Source: a virus
DNA length: 37,656 nt
Reading direction: 5' to 3' (one strand)
IMG/VR virus record: IMGVR_UViG_3300031933_000229
Coordinates: 1-37,656 of that record
Of the stretch, positions 23,185-29,641 are shown in pieces. Each line of letters opens with the position of its first letter. Within the stretch, counting starts at the first letter, position 1. A program made the translations under genes and the position numbers. The notes beneath the pieces were generated by a model. The model made no database searches. It worked only from the letters and a program-made list of their open reading frames with translations, and was not told the origin of the DNA.

Positions 23185-23273
23185 GACGATTTCCTTTTCA
23201 GTTTTCTGGTGAGTTTCTTGATCCAGCGAACCAGGGCTAGATCCCAATCAAAGTGATAGGTTTTCTTAACCAT
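23181..23273 (-). CDS. Possible tiny basic peptide in the lysis cassette
   Basis: A 30-residue frame (MVKKTYHFDWDLALVRWIKK plus a basic tail) ends in an ATGA overlap with the holin-like gene. The arrangement suggests translational coupling, and it fills the only gap between the two membrane-protein genes. The ribosome site is weak and the peptide is too short to assign. It could be a leader peptide or simply chance. Confidence 0.3.
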   Translation of the reverse strand: MVKKTYHFDWDLALVRWIKKLTRKLKRKSS

Positions 23274-23295
23274 CCAATCACGCTGCTTGAGCGGG

Positions 23296-23556
23296 TTACT
23301 GCTCATTGCCAGACGCCTGGACAGCTTTGGTCAGCTTGTCGCCCTTATGGCCGATGCCGATGGCAACCAGGCCGCCGCTGATGGTGGTCAAGGCTTGCTC
23401 AAGTTCCATCGGCGGCAGGCCGGTATCCGGCCACAAATAACCGATAAGACCGACAACGCCGGAGAGGATCAGGCCAATGCCACCGATAATGGTTTTGTAG
23501 CCATCTAGCTTTTTAGCTCCCCATTTGAGAGCACGTAGAGCAATCCAGTTCTTCAT
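23296..23556 (-). CDS. Small holin-like membrane protein
   Basis: This 86-aa protein has a basic N-terminus (WIALRALKWGAKKLDGYK) and a hydrophobic glycine-rich hairpin (TIIGGIGLILSGVVGLIGYL, 22-41), then a PPMELEQALTTISGGLVAIGIGHK-type amphipathic segment (divided at about 48-71). Such proteins, often annotated as phage holin or 'lysis' proteins, follow the endolysin gene in many Geobacter/Desulfuromonas-type phages. The start overlaps the endolysin stop by four bases. Confidence 0.7.
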   Translation of the reverse strand: MKNWIALRALKWGAKKLDGYKTIIGGIGLILSGVVGLIGYLWPDTGLPPMELEQALTTISGGLVAIGIGHKGDKLTKAVQASGNEQ

Positions 23557-24101
23557 GCGTCACCTTCCAATCTTTCCAGCCATCCGGGCAGGAATGTTGG
23601 TTTGTTCTGGACGATAAAATGGTCGCAGGCTTCGGCTTTCATGGCGGCAAGGATCGCGTCTGGATAGGGACACAGGGCGATTACCTCCAGCGTGATGGGG
23701 CCGATAATTCCGTCAACAAGCAGCGGCTTGTTGTTGAGGACACGGGCAATCTTCTGTCGCCAGCTGTTTTTTCGCTGCGCCGGGATATTCTGGCTGACAA
23801 TGTTGACTGCCCGCTGTAGGAACTTGGCGGCTCGGCGTGGAGAAACAAGCACTCCAAGGTCGAAAACTTTGGTGGCTAGGGCATGATTTGAAACACGATT
23901 AAACCGTGGCCCCTTCCAGAAATCGCGGTAGTAAATCCGGGCAATATCACTTGTTGCCAGATTTTTTATGTCCAGGTTTGGATAGCTGCGTTTACTGATT
24001 CCGCAGTTTGTTTCACCACCCGGATCAAGGGGGTGAATGACGTAGCCGCCTTCATGCTGCAAAGTGAACGCTAATGCGGCCTGAAAAACCGGATTATCCA
24101 T
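23553..24101 (-). CDS. Endolysin: GH108 N-acetylmuramidase
   Basis: This 182-aa phage lysozyme cleaves peptidoglycan to release virions. The GH108 signature is clear: LQHEGGYVIHPLDPGGETNC followed by GISKRSYP, with catalytic Glu17 in EGGY. DIARIYYRDFWKGPRFNRVS follows. The second half is the peptidoglycan-binding type domain with LLVDGIIGPITLEVI. The start at 24101 is chosen because the conserved domain begins there; the frame extends to 24269 but that part looks non-coding. No signal peptide, so it depends on the holin. First gene of the late operon. Confidence 0.9.
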   Translation of the reverse strand: MDNPVFQAALAFTLQHEGGYVIHPLDPGGETNCGISKRSYPNLDIKNLATSDIARIYYRDFWKGPRFNRVSNHALATKVFDLGVLVSPRRAAKFLQRAVNIVSQNIPAQRKNSWRQKIARVLNNKPLLVDGIIGPITLEVIALCPYPDAILAAMKAEACDHFIVQNKPTFLPGWLERLEGDA

Positions 24102-24130
24102 AACCAACCATTCCTTTTTTGTTTGAAGTG

Positions 24131-24152
24131 GCGGGGAGCAAAAGCTCCCCGC
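24131..24152 (-). other. GC-rich hairpin in the endolysin leader
   Basis: A perfect 9-bp stem GCGGGGAGC / GCTCCCCGC with a four-base loop lies about 30 bases before the endolysin ATG. No T-run follows on the coding strand, so it is not an obvious terminator. It may affect leader stability or translation. Confidence 0.5.
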
Positions 24153-24197
24153 GTTACAGGGGGACAGCACGGGGCAGGTCGCGCTGTGTATGGTCGG

Positions 24198-24203
24198 ATC
24201 ATA
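24198..24203 (-). promoter_or_regulatory. Possible late promoter -10 element
   Basis: TATGAT on the coding strand lies about 100 bases upstream of the endolysin gene, with no good -35 box. In Mu the late promoters have poor -35 boxes and need an activator (C). The region 24102-24379 is the only sizeable gap before the late genes, so a late promoter is expected here, but this exact site is a guess. Confidence 0.25.
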
Positions 24204-24252
24204 GGGGATATTTAGATAGGTGGCCTGCGGGTCTGGCGGGGTTTGACATAAG

Positions 24253-24291
24253 AACAGCCCCTTACTCAAAAAAAAGAGTTAAGGGGCTGTT
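24253..24291. terminator. Strong hairpin between early and late gene blocks
   Basis: Arms AACAGCCCCTTACTC (24253-24267) and GAGTTAAGGGGCTGTT (24276-24291) pair over 15 bp with one bulged base around an A8/T8 loop. It sits between the last early gene and the endolysin leader. A T-rich stretch (GGTGTTTTT) follows at a distance on the + side; on the coding strand there is none. It probably separates early from late transcription, possibly in both directions. The remainder of 24102-24379 holds another GC-rich dyad (GGCCCGCC near 24310 and GGCGGGCC near 24365) but no gene. Confidence 0.5.
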
Positions 24292-24379
24292 TGATGGGTG
24301 TTTTTAAATAGGCCCGCCGGTCACCACCGACCCTGTGCCGGTGCGCTTCAGCAACGCGTGTTATGGCGGGCCATAGCTG

Positions 24380-24694
24380 TTAAAACAAATCCATCTGTCG
24401 TGGGTCGACGGCGTTTTGCCGCTGGTAGGTCTGGTTGCGCTGCAAGTATTCCACCATGGCATCATAAGGCACCCGGCGATTGCCTTTTGTCATGTAACTA
24501 TCCAGACAGGCAGGGGTGCGTAATTTGCCGGTCAGGGGGTCAATCTCATGGGCTGCGGTCAAACGCCAGAAGGTACTTTCGCTGATGCCGAGCACGTCAC
24601 GCACCTCTCCGGGGTGATAGCTTGGCTTCCTAGGCAAACCTGCTACGCGCAACATGCCGAGGAGGCGTTCTTCCGCAGCGCTGACCTTATCCAT
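24380..24694 (-). CDS. Small helix-turn-helix protein, candidate middle/late regulator
   Basis: This 104-aa protein starts at 24694 with a GGAG site, overlapping the gemA stop by eight bases. It contains a HTH-like segment, YHPGEVRDVLGISESTFWRL (26-45), of the excisionase/MerR DNA-binding type, then KLRTPACLDSYMTKGNRRVP and a polar tail. In Mu the gene after gemA is mor, the middle-operon activator. This protein is in that place and may have a comparable role, but it lacks the Mor family sequence as far as I can tell. Confidence 0.75.
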   Translation of the reverse strand: MDKVSAAEERLLGMLRVAGLPRKPSYHPGEVRDVLGISESTFWRLTAAHEIDPLTGKLRTPACLDSYMTKGNRRVPYDAMVEYLQRNQTYQRQNAVDPRQMDLF

Positions 24695-25274
24695 GGCTCC
24701 GATCCTTGATGATCTCCGGTCCGAGACTGTATTCTTCCGGTCGGTGGCGTCTGATGTAGCCCATGATCCGCTCATCGGCAAATTCCAGCAGCCACCAATC
24801 AGGGCCATACTGTTTTTTCATGCCGTTTTCAAACAACTTTTTCAAGGCTTCAATGGCCATATAGGCATCCTGACTGGTACGCACCTTGCCATTTTTAACT
24901 CTGGCGCGTTTTTCCAAGAACAGCTCCAGGCCGTTTTCTACCCGCCAGTCGATCAGTTCGGCGAGGATCTGAATCTTCTCCCGCTCGGCTGGGCTGGCCA
25001 AGGAAACCGTCTTGCCGCCTTGCTTGGTCGTGCGACGGGCAGGCTTGACACCTACGCTGCGCCAATCCGGGTTGACGGGTTTTAACAGGAATCCCTTTTT
25101 CTGTAAAATATCGATAAATCGATTGGCCTGGTGAAGATCAAGCCGAGTGCAGCTTTGGACTCCAAATTCAGCCATGAGTAGTTCGCGGTAAGCGGTATCA
25201 TCCATGCTGAGTTCTTTTCTTGCCAGCTGTATAATTCTGATTTGCTTGTTAGTTATTCCCGCTGGTTTTGCCAT
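24687..25274 (-). CDS. gemA: GemA/gp16-family regulatory protein (DUF1018)
   Basis: This 195-aa protein has the typical GemA start GITNKQIRIIQLARKELSMD followed by DTAYRELLMAEFGVQSCTRL (about 5-46), with an LDLHQANRFIDILQKKGF segment next. The C-terminal part contains DAYMAIEALKKLFENGMKKQ. GemA in Mu modulates host functions around the end of the early operon. A GGAGGG site precedes the ATG at 25274, and the gene starts inside the end of its upstream neighbour. Confidence 0.9.
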   Translation of the reverse strand: MAKPAGITNKQIRIIQLARKELSMDDTAYRELLMAEFGVQSCTRLDLHQANRFIDILQKKGFLLKPVNPDWRSVGVKPARRTTKQGGKTVSLASPAEREKIQILAELIDWRVENGLELFLEKRARVKNGKVRTSQDAYMAIEALKKLFENGMKKQYGPDWWLLEFADERIMGYIRRHRPEEYSLGPEIIKDRSHG

Positions 25275-26043
25275 AATTGCCCTCCGATGCTGATTTGAAA
25301 AACGCCGCTGCTGTTTGCCGATCATCGTCACTTAACCCCTCCGGCAGATTCTTACGCTCCGGTCGGCGTGGCATGTTTGCGTAGAGGTCTTTCGGTTCCG
25401 GCCAGCCGTCAAAGCTGCTGATCAGTTGCTCAAAGCCCTCGCGAATGCGCGGCTGATCTATTTCACGGACGGTCTGATTGCGTTTAACCAGGAACCGTTC
25501 AAATTCGGATGCCGTAACCAGGATGGTGTCTGCGGCGGGTGCGCCACTGCGTTTGAGTACAATCAGCCGAGCCAGTCCGGCCCCGATCTCTTGTTTGAGC
25601 CAGTCATCACCGGCCCATTCCAGCAAGCTGGCCGCCGCTTGCTTGCTTTTGCTCATTGCGGGCTGGCGGTCTCTCTTAACCTCAGATGGCCGAGGCTGAT
25701 CGGTTGACACGGTTTCCAGCACGCTCAGCAGATAGTTGTGGTTTTTAAACGGCTTGGCCGTGCCTTGCTGGCGCTTGGCGTGGATCGCCTCGACGGTGTC
25801 ATGCAGGGCAATGGCCAGCCGCTCCGGCTCAATGCCCAGCGCAACCACTTCATTGACCAGCTTGAGCGCCTTGGTATAGCTCAAATCGCGCTGCGCGGTG
25901 CGAAACAGGCCGACATACTGCACCAGTGGCCGGAATAGCTGGCCCTGCTGTGATAGAGCAATCAGCAAATCGCGCCCGGCATCGCTGGCGACAATGGCCT
26001 CCAGACTGAAGGTGCAATGGCAGACGGGGCAGCGTAGTTTCAT
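25249..26043 (-). CDS. Zinc-ribbon N-terminal early protein, unknown function
   Basis: This 264-aa protein starts MKLRCPVCHCTFSLEAIV with a CxxC pair, followed by a helical GRDLLIALSQQGQLFRPLVQ segment, TKALKLVNEVVALGIEPERL, and later WLKQEIGAGLARLIVLKRSG and a charged C-terminus. Similar proteins precede gemA in related deltaproteobacterial Mu-like phages to my recollection, but no function is established. The ATGA overlap with the upstream zinc-ribbon peptide suggests that the two act together. Confidence 0.75.
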   Translation of the reverse strand: MKLRCPVCHCTFSLEAIVASDAGRDLLIALSQQGQLFRPLVQYVGLFRTAQRDLSYTKALKLVNEVVALGIEPERLAIALHDTVEAIHAKRQQGTAKPFKNHNYLLSVLETVSTDQPRPSEVKRDRQPAMSKSKQAAASLLEWAGDDWLKQEIGAGLARLIVLKRSGAPAADTILVTASEFERFLVKRNQTVREIDQPRIREGFEQLISSFDGWPEPKDLYANMPRRPERKNLPEGLSDDDRQTAAAFFKSASEGNYGKTSGNN

Positions 26044-26189
26044 GAGCTAACCCCACGAAACCGATTTGCAGCAGGCCAATAGCCGCATTTTTCACAAACA
26101 GCTTTTCCTTTGAGTGCCGGTTTGCGTTTTCCAGTTTTCTGTATGGGGACATAGACGATAGTCCCGCCGCATTGTGGACAGGTGTTCAT
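26040..26189 (-). CDS. Small zinc-ribbon protein
   Basis: This 49-aa protein has two CxxC knuckles, NTCPQCGGTIVYVPI and AVCEKCGYWPAANRF, separated by a basic lysine-rich loop: a minimal zinc ribbon. A GAGGTG site five bases upstream supports the ATG at 26189. It ends in an ATGA overlap with the next gene and begins inside the end of the preceding one. A nucleic-acid or protein-binding role is likely; nothing more specific can be said. Confidence 0.7.
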   Translation of the reverse strand: MNTCPQCGGTIVYVPIQKTGKRKPALKGKAVCEKCGYWPAANRFRGVSS

Positions 26190-26383
26190 TCTTCACCTCG
26201 AACAGATTCAACAGACACCACCACGCGTGGGCTGCGTTTCATGGCTTCGTATTGGCTGAGCGGCACTTTCACATCCATGCCGATATGGACAATGGCCTGG
26301 GACTGCTCACCAACCACGACCCGTTTCAGATCCATAATGCCCAGGCACGGTTGCGGCCAGGTGATTTGTTTGGCTTTTGACAT
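26186..26383 (-). CDS. Small early protein, unknown
   Basis: This 65-aa protein (MSKAKQITWPQPCLGIMDLK ... VVVGEQSQAIVHIGMDVKVP) starts at 26383 with GGAG six bases upstream. It is beta-rich and ends RVVVSVESVRGEE. It has no recognised family. The preceding 119 bases (26384-26502) contain a Cys-rich frame (GECAAGQVWNGYHCTCGVEH) without a clear ribosome site, which I do not call. Confidence 0.65.
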   Translation of the reverse strand: MSKAKQITWPQPCLGIMDLKRVVVGEQSQAIVHIGMDVKVPLSQYEAMKRSPRVVVSVESVRGEE

Positions 26384-26502
26384 GTTCAACTCCGCATGTG
26401 CAGTGATATCCGTTCCAGACCTGACCGGCGGCGCATTCGCCGCTGTGGCCAGCAGCGATCAGTTGCCGCATTTCGCAGGCTTCAGTAGCGTAGATGCCAC
26501 CT

Positions 26503-26640
26503 TCAGGACTTCTTTTCCTCAACCTTGTATTCCTTGCGCTGGCGGTATTCTTCCTGTTTGCCTTTGTTCCACTGCTGGATTGGCCGAAAGAAGCCGACGA
26601 CACGGCTATATACTTCTGTCGGTGCTTTGCACTTGCTCAT
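26503..26640 (-). CDS. Mini NrdD-like protein (anaerobic RNR C-terminal motif)
   Basis: This 45-aa product resembles the C-terminal end of anaerobic ribonucleoside-triphosphate reductase (NrdD): TEVYSRVVGFFRPIQQWNKG then KQEEYRQRKEYK, compared with the family's 'YSRVVGY-RPVQ-WN-GK--EF--R'. Full NrdD is about 600-700 aa, so only the tail motif is present and the glycyl-radical catalytic core is missing. A small N-terminal Cys (SKCKAP) remains of the zinc finger. It may be a short stand-alone family often labelled NrdD in databases, or a relic. The start at 26640 is the only ATG. Confidence 0.65.
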   Translation of the reverse strand: MSKCKAPTEVYSRVVGFFRPIQQWNKGKQEEYRQRKEYKVEEKKS

Positions 26641-26658
26641 TTCATTCTCCGTTGTCGG

Positions 26659-26994
26659 CTAAACGATGAAGCACATCCGACCACACTTCGAACAGTAACG
26701 AGGGCCATGTCCCTTGTACGGCCCGGCTTCTAACACTCGGCTGGTGTCAAAAGGTGCTTCACAGCAACTTGACAGTCCTTTGCGCATCAAGGTCAGGTGG
26801 CGATCAATATCTTCCTGTTGCTTCAGCAGCTCGGCGGCTGTAAATGGGCTGTAGGAGATACACCCATCAGTAGTTCCAAAGCAGCATGATGCGCTATGAT
26901 CTTTGTAGCGGACCTCTGCTTCACATTTCTCGTTAATAAGGCCGTTGAAGTGACGGCATTTTTTTGTTTTATCGTGACGTTGCTGTTTCATCAT
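26659..26994 (-). CDS. Cysteine-rich early protein
   Basis: This 111-aa protein starts at 26994 (MMKQQRHDKTKKCRHFNGLI) with AGGA seven bases upstream. It has several Cys groups: CRHFNGLINEKCEAEV, SASCCFGTTDGC, LSSCCEAPF, and a final zinc ribbon RYCSKCGRMC. The C-terminal 'CC-AP ... CSKCG' looks like a treble-clef/zinc-ribbon module. The function is unknown. A terminator-like hairpin lies just upstream (27007-27051). Confidence 0.7.
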   Translation of the reverse strand: MMKQQRHDKTKKCRHFNGLINEKCEAEVRYKDHSASCCFGTTDGCISYSPFTAAELLKQQEDIDRHLTLMRKGLSSCCEAPFDTSRVLEAGPYKGHGPRYCSKCGRMCFIV

Positions 26995-27006
26995 TTTGTT
27001 TTCCTG

Positions 27007-27051
27007 AAAAAGTCCCGGAGGTGCGTAAGGAGGGAGAAAAACACCTCCGGG
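27007..27051 (-). terminator. Terminator or attenuator within the early operon
   Basis: On the coding strand a perfect 10-bp stem CCCGGAGGTG / CACCTCCGGG with an 18-base loop is followed by ACTTTTT. It lies in a 144-base gap (26995-27138) without a supported gene and would end or attenuate early transcription before the cysteine-rich genes. A second, weaker dyad CCATTTC / GAAATGG is present near 27109-27134. Confidence 0.6.
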
Positions 27052-27138
27052 CAAGCTTGCTTCTGGCTGCTCTTCAGACCATGACCGCCACGCCATGGTG
27101 ACAACCATTTCCCCGGAATCAGAGAAATGGCTGTTTCG

Positions 27139-27300
27139 CTACTGTTCGAGTTGTTCCGCTGCGCTTTCCAGCGCATTTCTCACATATTCAGCTTCTTTTG
27201 ACTTGCGGCTCTCAAGTGGCAAGGTGGCCTGCAATAGAAGGTCGGCAACCAGGTCCGGATCAAGTCCCATTTCTTCTAGCTCTTCGCGATCTTCGAACAT
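27139..27300 (-). CDS. Small acidic early protein
   Basis: This 53-aa protein (MFEDREELEEMGLDPDLVAD then LLLQATLPLESRKSKEAEYV) starts at 27300 with GGAGGGG six bases upstream and begins directly after the stop of the preceding gene (TAAATG). It is acidic and helical. No homologue is recognised. Confidence 0.6.
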   Translation of the reverse strand: MFEDREELEEMGLDPDLVADLLLQATLPLESRKSKEAEYVRNALESAAEQLEQ

Positions 27301-27690
27301 TTACCCCTCCCGTCTCAGTAGTTCGCAAAGCGCCGGGTCAACATATTGCGTTTGCGGTTTGATAAACTGACACGACCATTTGATTCTGATTTTTCCTTTA
27401 CCAACCTGGATGACGGTGGCTCTTTCCGGCTCACATTTAGGATCGTCGTTGACCTCAATTTGGTCTCCAAGTTCAACGGCTTCACCATCGCCGCAACGCA
27501 AGCTGGTTATCTTTTCGATTTTGGTCACTTTTCCCCAGGAGCGGCAGTTCCCACACACCAGGCGATCAATGGTGTAGGTGCCGCCTGCAGTATTCGTTTT
27601 TTCTACCTGCTTGCGCTGGCCTTTAAATTCTGTTACTTGGCAGCGGTCGTTATCGCAGATAGCGGTGATCTCAAAGTACGGTACGTTCAC
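27301..27690 (-). CDS. Zinc-knuckle early protein
   Basis: This 129-aa protein starts at GTG 27690, eight bases after GGAGG. It has Cys pairs at CDNDRC and VCGNC (about 13-18 and 45-49), then a C-terminal SH3-like beta part (AVELGDQIEVNDDPKCEPER, ATVIQVGKGKIRIKWSCQFI). The ending has the look of a 'KOW/SH3' small-barrel domain. The function is unknown. It starts within the end of the 47-aa upstream gene. Confidence 0.65.
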   Translation of the reverse strand: MNVPYFEITAICDNDRCQVTEFKGQRKQVEKTNTAGGTYTIDRLVCGNCRSWGKVTKIEKITSLRCGDGEAVELGDQIEVNDDPKCEPERATVIQVGKGKIRIKWSCQFIKPQTQYVDPALCELLRREG

Positions 27691-27814
27691 GGTGCAGCCC
27701 TCCATTCTCGAAGGTGTAGATCTTGTCACCATCAAGCACACGCATGGGGCTAGTGCGTTTGATCGGTCGTTTTCCCTGATTGTTTTTTCCATTCCTGCCC
27801 ATTTTTTCACTCAT
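27671..27814 (-). CDS. Small basic early peptide
   Basis: This 47-aa, strongly basic protein (SEKMGRNGKNNQGKRPIKRT then SPMRVLDGDKIYTFENGGLH) has a near-perfect AGGAGG site before the ATG at 27814. It overlaps the next gene by 20 bases. No family is recognised. Confidence 0.6.
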   Translation of the reverse strand: MSEKMGRNGKNNQGKRPIKRTSPMRVLDGDKIYTFENGGLHRERTVL

Positions 27815-27839
27815 AGTTCCTCCTGCAATTTTGCGCGTT

Positions 27840-28367
27840 TTAAACAGCCTCTTTGAGTAGTTCTTCGCCCTCTTCAAGCAGGGCCGCGACCAGCTTGTCA
27901 ATCTCGCTGCCAACCGGCTTGATCTGCACCTGATCGGTATCGTCTGTGACGGTGACGCCGATTTTCTTCAACTCGGCCACCTTGAGGTTACCGAGTGGGG
28001 TCTTTAGCACGGATTCGGTTTCTTTGATCAGCGTGTCCGCAACATCCGGCAAATGTTTGCGGATCAGCCGGATCACCGTCTCTTCATCTTCAAAAATCAG
28101 CTTGCCTTTTTCTTTCTTAAATCCGACGCGCACCCCGGAAATGACCATGGTCTTTGGCTTCTGAAAATAGCCGGGGCTGTCTTTAATGGTGGAGTGCAGT
28201 ACGGCCTGGCTTTCGGCGACGTCTTCAGCTGCGGCCTTAATGGCAGGAAGGTGAACGCGCTTGACCTTCTCCAGTTCGTCTTGCAGCGTCTGGACTAAAC
28301 CGCTGAGGGCTTTGTGTTTGGTGGCGAAATCCTGGGTGTTTTTTTCAATGGTAGCTAAGTCGCTCAT
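27840..28367 (-). CDS. Gam-like host-nuclease inhibitor (probable)
   Basis: This 175-aa protein, the same length as Mu Gam (174 aa), has an N-terminal coiled-coil (DELEKVKRVHLPAIKAAAED) and a mixed C-terminal half with GYFQKPKTMVISGVRVGFKK, DEETVIRLIRKHLPDVADTL, and KVAELKKIGVTVTDDTDQVQ. The order coiled-coil, strand, helix pair, strand matches Gam, which binds DNA ends and blocks exonucleases, and its place after the MuB gene fits the Mu early operon. Primary-sequence similarity is not strong enough for certainty. Confidence 0.55.
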   Translation of the reverse strand: MSDLATIEKNTQDFATKHKALSGLVQTLQDELEKVKRVHLPAIKAAAEDVAESQAVLHSTIKDSPGYFQKPKTMVISGVRVGFKKEKGKLIFEDEETVIRLIRKHLPDVADTLIKETESVLKTPLGNLKVAELKKIGVTVTDDTDQVQIKPVGSEIDKLVAALLEEGEELLKEAV

Positions 28368-28384
28368 GGTGGTGTTTTCTCCTC

Positions 28385-29620
28385 TTAATATAATGCCTGG
28401 ATCACATCGCCGGTGACCCGTTCTTCGCCCATTTCATGGGCCAGATTGATTGCGTCAATAACCAGACTGTTAACGCGCAGCGGATGGGCAAGACTGACTT
28501 TGCGGCGGCTATCGTCCTGGGTGGTGAGCCGGCGGCTGATCATGTCGAAGGCATCATCGGTAAAGATGCTGTCGAGCTTGACGCCGAGGCGCTCAAACTT
28601 GACTTTCAGGTAACCTTTGAGGGAGCCGTTGAGGCCGTGAATCTCAGCGATCTGCACCCGCTGGATCACTTCGCGCATGTCGATGTTCTGGCTCTCAGTA
28701 AAGCGACTTTTCAACTCGGTTTGTGCAACCAGAATAATGCCGAGCATTTTCTTGTAGCCGTCTTCAAGCTCATGGAAGCGCTTGAGGTATTTGAGCACGG
28801 GCACGCTCAAATCGTGGGATTCTTCGAGGATGATGACGTGGCGAAAGCCGTTGCGGCTGCGATCCAGCAGCAGGCGTTGCACCTGGCGGCTTTTGGCTTC
28901 AAGGCGCATCTTGGGTTTTTCGTTGCTGATATCGTAGATAATGGCGTCGCACAGGCTCCCGGCCGTGACGCGCTCTTTGTCGATCACCTGCGGGTAGATC
29001 ACCAGTACATCGCCATCGCGTTTAAGCTGTTCGATCACCTTGCGGCGCATGACGCTTTTACCGCTGCCGACTTCACCGATAACAGCCAGAAACCCGCCGT
29101 GACGGGCGGCGTCGAGCATGGCGGCTTCAATGTAGCGGTGTTCATCGGACATGAAGATGTCGCTATCCTTCAAAATGTCGTCAATGAAGGGATGACGAAA
29201 GAGTTTGAACTGTTTACGTGCCCCGTCTGTAAGCATGCTGACCTCCTTGGGTGTAATATCTTCCGGGTTTGCTGTGGTGACTTTTGGTTGTGTGCGATTG
29301 CGCTGGTGCCAGTTGGCCGGGCCGATGCGGTGGAGATCTTCCTCGGCTTCGTCCCAGATCGCGGCGAGTTCCAGGCCACGTTCTGCCAGAAAGGCCATGG
29401 CTGCTGGTGATTCGCTGACCACCTTTTCTACGCGGAGCGGCCATTCCGGTTCACGCTTTGGCATGTAATCTCGGTTAAGCGAGAGATTGACGGCCGTTTT
29501 TGAAACGCCGGTCAAATTCGCCATCTCGCCATGACTCAGATTCATGACATTGAGCACCTGTTTCAATACCCGCTGTTTTTTCGGCATATCCCAGCCGTTT
29601 GGTCCGTCTGTTTTGGTCAT
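28385..29620 (-). CDS. MuB-type AAA+ ATPase (DNA transposition protein B)
   Basis: This 411-aa target-selection ATPase has an N-terminal helix-turn-helix (about 20-55: LSHGEMANLTGVSKTAVNLS), a linker, then the AAA+ core with Walker A GEVGSGKS (182-189) and Walker B HVIILEESHD (261-270), followed by LVAQTELKSRF as sensor 1. MuB binds DNA in an ATP-dependent way, captures target DNA for the transposase and gives target immunity. It follows the transposase gene by 21 bases, as in Mu. Confidence 0.93.
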   Translation of the reverse strand: MTKTDGPNGWDMPKKQRVLKQVLNVMNLSHGEMANLTGVSKTAVNLSLNRDYMPKREPEWPLRVEKVVSESPAAMAFLAERGLELAAIWDEAEEDLHRIGPANWHQRNRTQPKVTTANPEDITPKEVSMLTDGARKQFKLFRHPFIDDILKDSDIFMSDEHRYIEAAMLDAARHGGFLAVIGEVGSGKSVMRRKVIEQLKRDGDVLVIYPQVIDKERVTAGSLCDAIIYDISNEKPKMRLEAKSRQVQRLLLDRSRNGFRHVIILEESHDLSVPVLKYLKRFHELEDGYKKMLGIILVAQTELKSRFTESQNIDMREVIQRVQIAEIHGLNGSLKGYLKVKFERLGVKLDSIFTDDAFDMISRRLTTQDDSRRKVSLAHPLRVNSLVIDAINLAHEMGEERVTGDVIQALY

Positions 29621-29641
29621 TTCCTGCCCCTGTTGGTGGTG

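Noticed and set aside
26307-26603. Leftward frame with Cys-rich part GECAAGQVWNGYHCTCG
   Set aside because: Overlaps two better-supported small genes, and no ribosome site precedes its internal ATG. Kept only as a remark.
28436-29410. Rightward 324-aa frame opposite the MuB gene
   Set aside because: Antisense of a well-recognised ATPase with Walker motifs; the frame is a codon-bias shadow and matches no family.
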